From Candidatus Levyibacteriota bacterium (GTDB taxonomy: Bacteria; Patescibacteriota; Microgenomatia; Levybacterales; UBA12049): a DNA stretch of 46,208 nt. Numbering within the stretch: the stretch's first letter is position 1; every line of letters starts with the position of its first letter. The position numbers were made by a program, and so were the translations under genes. Below are positions 1 to 8,028 of this stretch, one piece after another. Under the pieces are notes generated by a model that did no database searches, was not told the origin of the DNA, and worked only from the letters and a program-made list of their open reading frames with translations. The stretch is from NCBI GenBank assembly GCA_030651475.1, contig JAUSEW010000021.1, positions 65,898 through 112,105 on the forward strand. The letters are read 5' to 3'.

Positions 1-423
1 TTTCCGCCAACCTTCCATCATAAAAATATCTGTTATTCCACTTTCTAATATTTTATCGAATAAATTTATCATTAATGGTTTTCTTTCTTCTTCAGTGAGT
101 TTTGTTTCTTCTAAGGCTTTCCATACTGTATCAAATATATCTGTTGATGCAAAAATAGGATAATCATGTTTTTCACGTAATCCTATTGTATATTCTCTCA
201 TTCGTTTCATAGCTTCATCTCTCAATTTCTTTCTTATGTCAGTATCAGGGTGATTTTCGCCCCCGGGTCCTGAAACGAAACCTACCTTGATTCCTTTTTG
301 CCTTTTATCCCTTATTGCCTGTCCTATGGCGGTTTGTATTTCGCCATAATTTTTTACTCCCTTTAAGATAGTAGGGAAATCAATTTGTATATTCTGTATC
401 TGTCCTGTTTCTTGTTCGGCCAT
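1..423 (-). CDS. Partial CDS, hypothetical protein (possible nucleoside 2-deoxyribosyltransferase-like fold), runs off left edge
   Basis: Reverse strand open from ATG at 423 to window edge: MAEQETGQIQNIQIDFPTILKGVKNYGEIQTAIGQAIRDKRQKGIKVGFVSGPGGENHPDTDIRKK...DIFMMEGWRK; family is a weak guess. Confidence 0.6.
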   Translation of the reverse strand, partial: MAEQETGQIQNIQIDFPTILKGVKNYGEIQTAIGQAIRDKRQKGIKVGFVSGPGGENHPDTDIRKKLRDEAMKRMREYTIGLREKHDYPIFASTDIFDTVWKALEETKLTEEERKPLMINLFDKILESGITDIFMMEGWRK

Positions 424-523
424 AAGATGATTATACTAAATAGTTTAAATTTTTGCCTTAATTCCTAGATAATGTTAACTCTTGCTAGATGGATATGCGG
501 GAATGCTCAAGAAATTTCTTGTG

Positions 524-594
524 TAGGCCCAGGGGGAATCGAACCCGCATCAGGTGTGTATAAGACACCCGCTTTACCATTAAGCTATGGGCCT
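524..594 (-). tRNA. tRNA-Ile (anticodon UAU)
   Basis: Cloverleaf read by eye: acceptor AGGCCCA/TGGGCCT, D-arm GCTT-AATGGTA-AAGC, anticodon arm GGTGT-CTTATAC-ACACC, T-arm GCGGG-TTCGATT-CCCCC; CCA not encoded. Confidence 0.85.
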
Positions 595-664
595 GCAAAC
601 ATCAATTTTAACAGAAGGTAGAAAAAGAGACAAGCTTCGGATGATTTTTGGTATAATCCAATCA

Positions 665-1366
665 ATGAAGAATCGTGTTATTTTAGCTATTGGAGCGCAT
701 CCGGATGACACGGATTTTGGCGCGTCAGGAACAATTGCCAAATGGGTGGAAGAAGGAGCAACAGCCTATTATCTTATTTGTACAGACGGAAGCAGAGGTT
801 CTAAAGATCCCAAAATGACACATCAAAAACTAGCTCTTATCAGAAGAAAAGAGCAGGAAGAGGCAGCAGAAGTTTTGGGAATTAAAAAAGTATTTTTCCT
901 AGATCATGCGGATACGCAATTAGTTGTCGATAATGTACTCAAAGAGCAGATAGTTAGAATAATTAGAAAAGTCCGTCCAAATACCGTAATTACAATGGAT
1001 CCGACATTTTATTATTCGCAAAAATTTGGATTTATTAATCATACTGATCACAGAGCAGCTGGACTTGCGACACTTGATGCCTGTTTTCCTCTTTCCAGGG
1101 ATAGGCTGACTTTTCCGCAGCATGAAAAAGAAGGCTTAAAACCGCACAAAGTTGAAGAATTATTGCTGGTTAATCTCGAAAAAGCGGATTTCTTGGTTGA
1201 TATAACAACAACTATCGACAAAAAGATTAAGGCATTAGCTTGCCATAAAAGCCAGTTTGATGATTTTAAAAAAATAGAGAAAATGATTAGAACAAGATCA
1301 AAAATGCAAGGTAAGAAGGTGGGGTATAAATTTGCCGAAAGCTTCCTCCGTCTCAACCTCCCCTAG
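665..1366 (+). CDS. PIG-L/LmbE family deacetylase
   Basis: MKNRVILAIGAHPDDTDFGASGTIAKW (AHPDD motif), HTDHRAAG; the ORF-track start at 587 lies inside the tRNA, so the start is moved to 665. Confidence 0.85.
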   Translation: MKNRVILAIGAHPDDTDFGASGTIAKWVEEGATAYYLICTDGSRGSKDPKMTHQKLALIRRKEQEEAAEVLGIKKVFFLDHADTQLVVDNVLKEQIVRIIRKVRPNTVITMDPTFYYSQKFGFINHTDHRAAGLATLDACFPLSRDRLTFPQHEKEGLKPHKVEELLLVNLEKADFLVDITTTIDKKIKALACHKSQFDDFKKIEKMIRTRSKMQGKKVGYKFAESFLRLNLP

Positions 1367-2223
1367 AGTTCGGTTAAGATTCCTGTTTCTTTGGCGCGGT
1401 CAGTTACATATTGAAGATATCGTTCAGTTGTGGAAAGTCTTTTGTGTCCCAAAACCTTAGAGATTATAGTCAGAGAAACCCCTCTTTTTAGATGGTGAGC
1501 AACGAAAGTATGCCTAAGGTCATTTACTTTGGCATTTTTTATTTCTGCCAAGCGGAAATATCTTTCAACAGATGTTCGGATATTTCTGATTAAGAATTGT
1601 TTGCCTGATTTGGTTATAAAAACATGGTCGTCTTTGGCTTTCGGTCTGACTTCAAGATATCTATTTAGGGCTTCAAGAGAGCTTTTGTTAAGGGGAACCA
1701 TGCGCGCTTCATGTTTTTCAATTGGGCTGATATGCAAAGAATTTTTTTGGATGTCCGAAATCCTTAAGGCGGCGAGTTCGCCGATTCTGATTCCTGTTTG
1801 AAGCAGTACTTCTATAACTGCAAACATCCTGGGATCATTTCTTGCAGCATCACGAAACGCCCTGTATTCGGTAGGAGTAAGAATTCTAGGAGCTGCCAAT
1901 TGATATTTTGGGTGGGAGACTAAAAGCGACGGATCATCCGTAATATATTCGTTAATTTTCAAAAACCTATAGAAAGTTCTGGCGGAATTAAGTTTTCTGG
2001 AAACAGATTTTGGAGTATAACCTTCTTTGCTTAATTTTGCCAAAAAGGCTTCAATGTCCTCTTTTTTGACATCATGAGCCTGTGGTTTTGCCAGTTCTTC
2101 AAGAAATTTAACGAGCTGCTCTATATCTTTTGCGTATGCTACAATAGTAGAGTTTGAACGTTTATTTTCTTTAAGAAAATTTCTAAACTGTTCGTGGGCA
2201 TCGCGAAGTTTAATTGTTTTCAT
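1363..2223 (-). CDS. Tyrosine recombinase/integrase, XerC/XerD-like
   Basis: R...HLKRGVSLTIISKVLGHKRLSTTERYLQY C-terminal motif, N-terminal SAM-like core-binding domain. Confidence 0.85.
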   Translation of the reverse strand: MKTIKLRDAHEQFRNFLKENKRSNSTIVAYAKDIEQLVKFLEELAKPQAHDVKKEDIEAFLAKLSKEGYTPKSVSRKLNSARTFYRFLKINEYITDDPSLLVSHPKYQLAAPRILTPTEYRAFRDAARNDPRMFAVIEVLLQTGIRIGELAALRISDIQKNSLHISPIEKHEARMVPLNKSSLEALNRYLEVRPKAKDDHVFITKSGKQFLIRNIRTSVERYFRLAEIKNAKVNDLRHTFVAHHLKRGVSLTIISKVLGHKRLSTTERYLQYVTDRAKETGILTEL

Positions 2224-2294
2224 AGTTCGATTTCAAAATCTAATGTCCTATAATAGCAATAAATATCTAGATAGTCAAGCATGAATTTTAATTT

Positions 2295-2633
2295 ATGAAA
2301 AAGGTATTAGCAATTTTCGTTGCGATAGCTTGCCTTTTGATTATTAATAACCTTATCCATTCAATTTATAATCTTTGGCAGAAAAGAGATTTGGTAACTT
2401 CCGCGCAGGAAGAATTAAATAAAGCAAAGGAACAGAATAAGGCTTTAAAATCCAAACTTTCCCAAGTCGACAGCCCGCAGTTTATAGAAGAAGAGGCAAG
2501 AAACAAGCTTTTTCTGGTAAAACCCGGAGAAGAAATACTGATTACGAAAGATTTGCTGAATTCCAGTCCATCCGCTAAGTTGAATGAAAATGAAAAGCCC
2601 AATTGGCAGAAATGGTGGGAATTATTTTTCTAA
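2295..2633 (+). CDS. Septum formation initiator family protein (FtsB/DivIC-like)
   Basis: N-terminal TM, coiled coil, EEARNKLFLVKPGEE C-terminal motif. Confidence 0.75.
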   Translation: MKKVLAIFVAIACLLIINNLIHSIYNLWQKRDLVTSAQEELNKAKEQNKALKSKLSQVDSPQFIEEEARNKLFLVKPGEEILITKDLLNSSPSAKLNENEKPNWQKWWELFF

Positions 2634-2882
2634 AAAATCTTTTAGCATTGTACGTAGGGTAGCTTTGCCTTTTGTAGTTTTGAAATATCCCTCTCTTCTT
2701 TCAGCATCTTTTTTGCTTCGATACGCCTCATAAAATATTAAATCAAGCGGAGCATAGGCTTTCGTTGAAATCTCTTCGCGATTATTGTGTTCGAAAAATC
2801 TCTTTTTAAGGTTGTGAGTAAAACCGACATAAATAAAATCTTTTACTTTACTTTGGAGGACATATACGTAGAAGAATAGCAT
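2622..2882 (-). CDS. GIY-YIG nuclease superfamily protein (UPF0213/YhbQ-like)
   Basis: YVYVLQSKVKDFIYVGFTHNLKKRFFEHN. Confidence 0.85.
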   Translation of the reverse strand: MLFFYVYVLQSKVKDFIYVGFTHNLKKRFFEHNNREEISTKAYAPLDLIFYEAYRSKKDAERREGYFKTTKGKATLRTMLKDFLEK

Positions 2883-2899
2883 AAATATAAAAAGGGGAC

Positions 2900-2936
2900 G
2901 TACTATTCGTGAAGAACCTATACTTCACTCAAGTAC
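2900..2936 (-). terminator. Hairpin plus T-tract downstream of the intron-containing tRNA
   Basis: GTACT/AGTAC outer and GTGAAG/CTTCAC inner arms; on the minus strand followed by GTCCCCTTTTT. Confidence 0.4.
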
Positions 2937-2995
2937 ATTCCTGCCTCACCACTCGCTGCGTAGCCATGAACTCGAGCACAGCGAGTAGTTCGTTG

Positions 2996-3256
2996 TTGCG
3001 GGGTCGGGAGTTGCGCCCGACCTGTGAGATTATGCATCTGTTGCTCCGATTACTCAGAGTGTCGGACTATATCTTCATCCCGATAATCGGGAGCTCAGCG
3101 TGTAGTCTCTACGGGGTCATCCGCCAACTGGCGGAGACTTCCCTCGGTATTGCCCTTTAATCTGTTAGGGTTTCACCGATATAGCTGAGTTCATTTTTAA
3201 TGTTACCATCAAAACGGCCCATTTAGAGCCTCACGTGCACTGTACACTACCCCGCG
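2996..3256 (-). tRNA. Intron-interrupted initiator-type tRNA (CAU), noncanonical reduced body
   Basis: 5' exon 3256-3227: CGCGGGG-TA-GTGT-ACAGT-GCAC-G-TGAGG-CT; 3' exon 3034-2996: CATAA-TCTCA-CAGG-TCGGG-CGCAACT-CCCGA-CCCCGCA-A. C1:A72 mismatch and CUCAUAA anticodon loop are initiator-like. Spliced length 69 nt. Confidence 0.75.
3035..3226 (-). ncRNA. Group I self-splicing intron (IC3-like), 192 nt, no internal ORF
   Basis: P1 with U.G at the splice site (GGCU|CUAAAUGGGCC), P4-P6-like AUCGGUGAAACCCUAA...GGGCAAUACCGAGGGAAG, R element GUAGAGACUACACG, S element GAAGAUAUAGUCC, terminal G next to CAU. Confidence 0.88.
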
Positions 3257-3265
3257 CGTAGAATT

Positions 3266-3294
3266 ATCTTACCAAAACGTAGAAGATTAGTCAA
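3266..3294 (-). promoter_or_regulatory. Sigma70-type promoter for the intron-containing tRNA
   Basis: TTGACT-17 nt-TAAGAT on the minus strand, -10 ending 9 nt upstream of the tRNA 5' end. Confidence 0.75.
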
Positions 3295-3329
3295 TCGTTT
3301 GCGCTAAATACAAACTTAATAATTTCTTG

Positions 3330-3358
3330 TTGACATTGAGCAATTTAATAATCATAAT
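3330..3358 (+). promoter_or_regulatory. Sigma70-type promoter for the HTH/endonuclease-like ORF
   Basis: TTGACA-17 nt-CATAAT, 6 nt before ATG. Confidence 0.6.
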
Positions 3359-3364
3359 TAGTTT

Positions 3365-4054
3365 ATGGTTCATGCAAAAGCCGTTAAGGATAGAGTGCGT
3401 AAGCTTCGTGAAAAAGGCTTCAGCCTAAATCAAATTTTTCAAGAAGCTAAGGTACCCAAAACCACTATTCGCACATGGATTACAGATATTGTTCTTTCTA
3501 AAGAACACAGAGATGTTTTAAGAACCCGAACGCAAAATGCTTTACAGAAAGGTAGGATTAAGTTTCAGAGAAGCAAAAAAGAGGAAAGACTTACGAAGGA
3601 AAGAGTTTTTTTTGAAACTAGTAGATTAGAAGTTGGCAAATTGAGCAAGCGAGAATTATTTCTGAGCGGAATCGCCCTATATTGGGCTGAAGGATTTAAA
3701 AATAAGCATGAACACCGTTTGGGTTTTTGCAACTCTGATCCGAGCATGATCAGATTCTATATACATTGGTTGCAACAGTGCATTGGTCTTAAGAAGAATC
3801 AGCTAGTCGTTCGTTTAACGCTTAATCAACTTTACGAGAGCAAAACAAATGAAATACAGAGTTATTGGTCGAAAACACTTGGAATTCCATCTAGTCAGTT
3901 TACGAAGCCATTTTATCAAAATTCAAAATGGAAAAAACAATATAATATAGACAATTATCATGGAGTCTTGAGAGTTCATGTTAAAGAAAGCTTGGATTAT
4001 TTACTGAAGATGAAAGGATGGATTGAAGGATTAAGGCTAAACGTGATAAAATAA
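3365..4054 (+). CDS. HTH-containing, possibly homing-endonuclease-like protein
   Basis: N-terminal KLREKGFSLNQIFQEAKVPKTTIRTWI HTH; LFLSGIALYWAEGFKNKHEHRLGFCNSDPSMIRFYIHWL core resembles LAGLIDADG-type repeats; assignment is inference. Confidence 0.5.
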   Translation: MVHAKAVKDRVRKLREKGFSLNQIFQEAKVPKTTIRTWITDIVLSKEHRDVLRTRTQNALQKGRIKFQRSKKEERLTKERVFFETSRLEVGKLSKRELFLSGIALYWAEGFKNKHEHRLGFCNSDPSMIRFYIHWLQQCIGLKKNQLVVRLTLNQLYESKTNEIQSYWSKTLGIPSSQFTKPFYQNSKWKKQYNIDNYHGVLRVHVKESLDYLLKMKGWIEGLRLNVIK

Positions 4055-4061
4055 GCAGCAT

Positions 4062-4133
4062 GCCAGGGTAGCTCAATGGTGGAGCACAGCATTCATAACG
4101 CTGCGGTTGTGGGTCCGATCCCCACCCCTGGTA
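4062..4133 (+). tRNA. tRNA-Met (CAU), elongator type likely
   Basis: Acceptor GCCAGGG/CCCTGGT, D-arm GCTC..GAGC, anticodon loop TTCATAA, T-arm GTGGG-TCCGATC-CCCAC. Confidence 0.88.
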
Positions 4134-4137
4134 CTTT

Positions 4138-4947
4138 ATGTCTAATCAGCCTATTGGTATTTTAGATTCAGGAATTGGAGGATTATCTATTTGGAAAGAG
4201 ATAGTAACGCAACTTCCAGATGAATCAACAATCTACATAGCGGATTCAAAAAACTGTCCCTATGGAACCAGAACCCAAGAAGAAGTTTATGGATTAGCAA
4301 AGCTTATGGTTAATTTTTTGGTAGGAAAGGGTGCTAAAATTATTGTTTTGGCATGCAATACAGTAACTGTCTCCTGCCTTGATAAATTAAGAGAAGATTT
4401 TCTCAAACTTCCAATAGTCGGGACAGTTCCTGTAGTCAAAACCGCAACAGAAAAGACCTTTAATGGGAAAATAGGAATTCTATCTACGCCGTCAACTGCA
4501 AGCAGTGCGTATCAAAGACACCTCATAGAGCAATTTGCCAAAAACTGTGAAGTAATTAACTTAGGTACTAAAAATTTAGTGCCGTTTGTTGAAAAAGGCG
4601 AGACAAATACAAAAAAAGTTAAAGATGTTCTTAGGAAAGAATTGGATAAATTTATAGTCAATAAAGTTGATACGATAGCTCTTGGTTGCTCGCATTTTCC
4701 ATTCTTGAGGAAGGCCATGGAGACAATAATGGGAAAGAAAGTTATGATTTTAGATTCAACAGGAGCAATTGCAAGGCAAACAAAAAGAGTTTTAGCAAAC
4801 AGTAATAAGCTATCCTCGCAACCCAGCCCTTTATATGAGTTTTATACAACGAACGGTTCTAAAGAATTTATAAATGTTGCAAGAAAATTGGTTGGTAACG
4901 AAATGGCAAAAAAAATAGAATCGGTCGAAAACGTTTCCCTATCGTAA
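4138..4947 (+). CDS. murI: Glutamate racemase
   Basis: IGILDSGIGGLSIWKEI, VLACNTVTVSCL, ALGCSHFPFL motifs. Confidence 0.95.
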   Translation: MSNQPIGILDSGIGGLSIWKEIVTQLPDESTIYIADSKNCPYGTRTQEEVYGLAKLMVNFLVGKGAKIIVLACNTVTVSCLDKLREDFLKLPIVGTVPVVKTATEKTFNGKIGILSTPSTASSAYQRHLIEQFAKNCEVINLGTKNLVPFVEKGETNTKKVKDVLRKELDKFIVNKVDTIALGCSHFPFLRKAMETIMGKKVMILDSTGAIARQTKRVLANSNKLSSQPSPLYEFYTTNGSKEFINVARKLVGNEMAKKIESVENVSLS

Positions 4948-4949
4948 AA

Positions 4950-6332
4950 ATGATGTCAATATCTTCTTTGCAGTATAAAAAAGTAGCGATAATAGGGTTT
5001 GGGGTAGAGGGCTTGTCTAGTGCCAAATTCTTTGTTAAGCATAAAGCATATGTAACAGTTTTTGATAAGAAAGAAGAAAAGGATTTCGATGAGGAAGCAA
5101 TTAAAGCTCTTAGAAAGCTTGGAGTAAAATTTGTTTTTGGCGAGAACTGTCTTGATAATCCAGAAAAATTTGATTTGGTATTGCGAAGCCCAGGAATTAG
5201 AAGAGACGCAAAAGAATTAAAAGGTTTGGAGGCAAAAGGTGCTTCCATAACATCACAAACTAAAATTTTTTTTGACCTTTGCCCAGGTAAAATTATCGGA
5301 ATTACGGGAACAAAAGGGAAGGGAACTACTTCAACATTAATTTACCAAATGCTCTTGAAACAAAGACTAGAGGTATATTTAGGTGGAAATATCGGTAAAC
5401 CTCCCTTAGACTTTCTGGACACATTAAATGATCAATCGTGGACAGTTCTTGAATTGTCAAGCTTCCAGCTCCAAGATATGACATCTAGTCCTCATATTGC
5501 GATAATGCTTATGACAACCTCTGAACATCTTGATTACCATAAGGATGTGTATGAGTATATAGATGCAAAGAGAAACATTTTACGGTTTCAAAAAAAAGAC
5601 GATCTCGCAATTATAAATAGAGATTATCCGGTGAGTCATGAGTCAGATATCTATACAAATGCAAAGCTTTTTCAAGTAAGTAGAGAAAGAGAGTGTCGGA
5701 ATGGGTGTTTTGTCCAAAATGATTCAATCTGGGTGGAAAGGGAAGGAGAAAAACAAAAGATTATAGATACGAAAGACATACGGCTTTTGGGAAAACATAA
5801 TTTAGAAAATGTTTGCGCAGCAGTAATGGCGGCAAGCATAGTGGGTGTTTCTAAAGCAAACATAGCAAAGACTGTAAAGGCATTTAAAGGATTAGAGCAT
5901 AGATTGCAATTCGTGGGAGAAATCGACAAGGCTAGATACTATGATGACTCTTTTTCTACAATTCCGGAAACTACAATTGTAGCAATTGAGGCTTTCAATA
6001 AACCCAAAGTTTTAATTTTGGGAGGATCGGGAAAGAATAGCGATTTTACGCAACTTATTAATTTCATTAATAAGGCACAAGATATTAGAGGAATAATCGG
6101 TATAGGTTTAGAATGGAAAAATATCAAAAGTAAAATTAAAAATAAGAAATTAAGAATTGTTGAGGGATGTAAGGATATGAAGGAAATTGTGCGAGCTGCC
6201 TCTTCCCTTGCTAAACCTGGCGATGTAGTTCTTCTTTCTCCCGCATGCGCAAGTTTTGACATGTTTAAAAACTATAAGGATCGCGGGGAACAATTTAAAA
6301 AAGAAGTAAATCAATTAATTTCTAATTCCTAA
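4950..6332 (+). CDS. murD: UDP-N-acetylmuramoylalanine--D-glutamate ligase
   Basis: GITGTKGKGTTSTLIYQML P-loop, Mur ligase architecture, downstream of murI. Confidence 0.92.
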   Translation: MMSISSLQYKKVAIIGFGVEGLSSAKFFVKHKAYVTVFDKKEEKDFDEEAIKALRKLGVKFVFGENCLDNPEKFDLVLRSPGIRRDAKELKGLEAKGASITSQTKIFFDLCPGKIIGITGTKGKGTTSTLIYQMLLKQRLEVYLGGNIGKPPLDFLDTLNDQSWTVLELSSFQLQDMTSSPHIAIMLMTTSEHLDYHKDVYEYIDAKRNILRFQKKDDLAIINRDYPVSHESDIYTNAKLFQVSRERECRNGCFVQNDSIWVEREGEKQKIIDTKDIRLLGKHNLENVCAAVMAASIVGVSKANIAKTVKAFKGLEHRLQFVGEIDKARYYDDSFSTIPETTIVAIEAFNKPKVLILGGSGKNSDFTQLINFINKAQDIRGIIGIGLEWKNIKSKIKNKKLRIVEGCKDMKEIVRAASSLAKPGDVVLLSPACASFDMFKNYKDRGEQFKKEVNQLISNS

Positions 6333-6356
6333 TTGCTAATTTCTAAATAAATCCCA

Positions 6357-7556
6357 ATGATCAAAATGCAAAATTCTAAATTTAACTTTAAAATTATTGA
6401 AAAAGACAACAAGACAATGGCGAGAGCGGGGAGAATTACTACTTTCCATGGAATTGTTAATACTCCTGCATTTACTCCGGTTGGCACAAAAGCAACGGTC
6501 AAAGGGATGACACCCCTTGATTTAAAAGAAATAGGAGCAGAAATTCTTTTCGGCAATACTTATCATTTGCATCTTCGCCCAGGAGAAGATACCGTGAGAA
6601 GCTTTGGAGGGCTAGGAAAATTTATGGGATGGGATGGTCAGACAATTACAGACAGCGGTGGGTTTCAAGTTTTTTCTTTGGGACAAAAGAAAATCAAAAT
6701 TACAGAAGATGAAGAAGAAACAGAAGCCAAACTTGTAAATATAAAAGAAGATGGGGTGGAGTTTAGATCTCATATTGATGGCTCGCTTCATACTTTTACT
6801 CCTGAAAAATCTATAGAAATTCAGAAAAAATTGGGAGCGGACATAATGCTTGCTTTTGACGAATGCGCTCCTTATCCTTCAGCCAAAGAGTACGCCAGAG
6901 CGGCAATGGAGAGAACCCATAATTGGGCGGTTCGAAGTTTGAAAGCCTTTAAAAGTAAAGATTATTATTCTTGGCAGCAGGCGTTATATGGTATCGTCCA
7001 AGGCGGAATTTATAAAGATTTAAGGGTCGAATCTGCCAAGTTTATTTCAAATTTACCTTTTGACGGTATTGCTATTGGCGGAGTATCGGTTGGAGAAAGT
7101 AAAAAGGAAATGCGAGATGTTTTGGATTGGGTTTCTCCATTTTTGCCCGAGAATAAACCTCGTCATCTTTTGGGTATCGGTGAGGTAGATGATATTTTTG
7201 AGGCTATAGAAAGAGGAATTGATACTTTTGATTGCGTAATCCCAACCCGTTTTGGCAGATATGGAATGGTTTTTATTTCAGCTCCCGAAGGAAATCTAAA
7301 GAATAAATTTAGAATTGACATCAAAAAGTCGGTTTTCGCCAAAGACAAAGGACCGTTGGACAAAAACTGCAATTGCTATGCTTGTCAAAATTTTACCCGC
7401 GGGTACATTAACCATCTTTTCAGATCTTCAGAGCTTCTAGCATATCGTCTCGCCAGCTATCACAATTTATATTTCATAGTAAATCTGGTTAAGAAAATAA
7501 GAGAGGCGATTTTGGAAGGAAGATTTTTAGAGATGAAGAAGAAGTGGATAGGGTAA
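6357..7556 (+). CDS. tgt: Queuine/preQ1 tRNA-ribosyltransferase
   Basis: FGNTYHLHLRPG, DSGGFQVFSLG, GGVSVGE, RFGRYG, CNCYAC. Confidence 0.95.
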   Translation: MIKMQNSKFNFKIIEKDNKTMARAGRITTFHGIVNTPAFTPVGTKATVKGMTPLDLKEIGAEILFGNTYHLHLRPGEDTVRSFGGLGKFMGWDGQTITDSGGFQVFSLGQKKIKITEDEEETEAKLVNIKEDGVEFRSHIDGSLHTFTPEKSIEIQKKLGADIMLAFDECAPYPSAKEYARAAMERTHNWAVRSLKAFKSKDYYSWQQALYGIVQGGIYKDLRVESAKFISNLPFDGIAIGGVSVGESKKEMRDVLDWVSPFLPENKPRHLLGIGEVDDIFEAIERGIDTFDCVIPTRFGRYGMVFISAPEGNLKNKFRIDIKKSVFAKDKGPLDKNCNCYACQNFTRGYINHLFRSSELLAYRLASYHNLYFIVNLVKKIREAILEGRFLEMKKKWIG

Positions 7557-7580
7557 TCTTTTTGCTCTGCTTTTTACCGC

Positions 7581-7609
7581 TTGACAAGAAGGTTTAGTAT
7601 CAGTATACT
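7581..7609 (+). promoter_or_regulatory. Sigma70-type promoter
   Basis: TTGACA-17 nt-TATACT. Confidence 0.75.
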
Positions 7610-7651
7610 AGTATGATGAAGTTGAGATATCTATTTGGAGAAAGAGATAAT

Positions 7652-7900
7652 ATGAATAAAAATCTTGAGGAATTTATAAATGTACTTTTGAAAGTGCGGG
7701 AAAAAGGAAAGATGTACGATTTCCTGCAGGGAATTCTGACACCTAAAGAACTATTAGAGCTGTCTAATAGATTGCAAATTGTCAAAATGCTAAAGCGTGG
7801 TGTTTCTCATCATGATATTGCAGGGAAATTACATGTTGGAGTAGCAACAGTAACGAGGGGATCCCGTGAAATTCAGAAAGGCAGCTTTCAATATGTATAA
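7652..7900 (+). CDS. TrpR/YerC-YecD family transcriptional regulator
   Basis: LLKVREKGKMYDFLQGILTPKELLELSNRLQIVKMLKRGVSHHDIAGKLHVGVATVTR; start moved from 7613 because the promoter -10 ends at 7609 and GGAGAAAGAG precedes ATG 7652. Confidence 0.8.
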   Translation: MNKNLEEFINVLLKVREKGKMYDFLQGILTPKELLELSNRLQIVKMLKRGVSHHDIAGKLHVGVATVTRGSREIQKGSFQYV

Positions 7901-7978
7901 TATTAAAAATAGCGAATCAGTAAATAGTTCATGGGTAAAACCTTTTATCTAGGAGGTTTGTTTTCGTGTCAATGCAAC

Positions 7979-8000
7979 AACCTCCGAAAGGAGGTTTTTT
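7979..8000 (+). terminator. Rho-independent terminator or attenuator hairpin
   Basis: AACCTCC-GAAA-GGAGGTT followed by TTTT. Confidence 0.85.
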
Positions 8001-8028
8001 ATTGGAAAAAATAAAAAAGGGTGTAAAT

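Noticed and set aside
587-664. N-terminal extension of the LmbE-family ORF from ATG 587
   Set aside because: The first codons lie within the tRNA-Ile gene; family similarity and a TATAAT box point to start at 665.
1363-2223. XerC/D-like recombinase as evidence of an integrated element
   Set aside because: Housekeeping Xer recombinases are expected; no att sites, phage or transposon genes lie nearby.
2909-3160. Plus-strand 83-aa ORF
   Set aside because: It is antisense to the group I intron and tRNA exons and has no protein-like features.
2996-3256. RNase P RNA or tmRNA interpretation of the structured region
   Set aside because: GAGGGAAGTC looked RNase P-like at first, but the rest lacks RNase P or tmRNA conserved strings; the group I R/S elements and tRNA exons explain the sequence better.
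7613-7651. Upstream start of the TrpR-family gene
   Set aside because: The -10 box ends at 7609, so ATG 7613 would lie at or before the TSS; ATG 7652 has an RBS.
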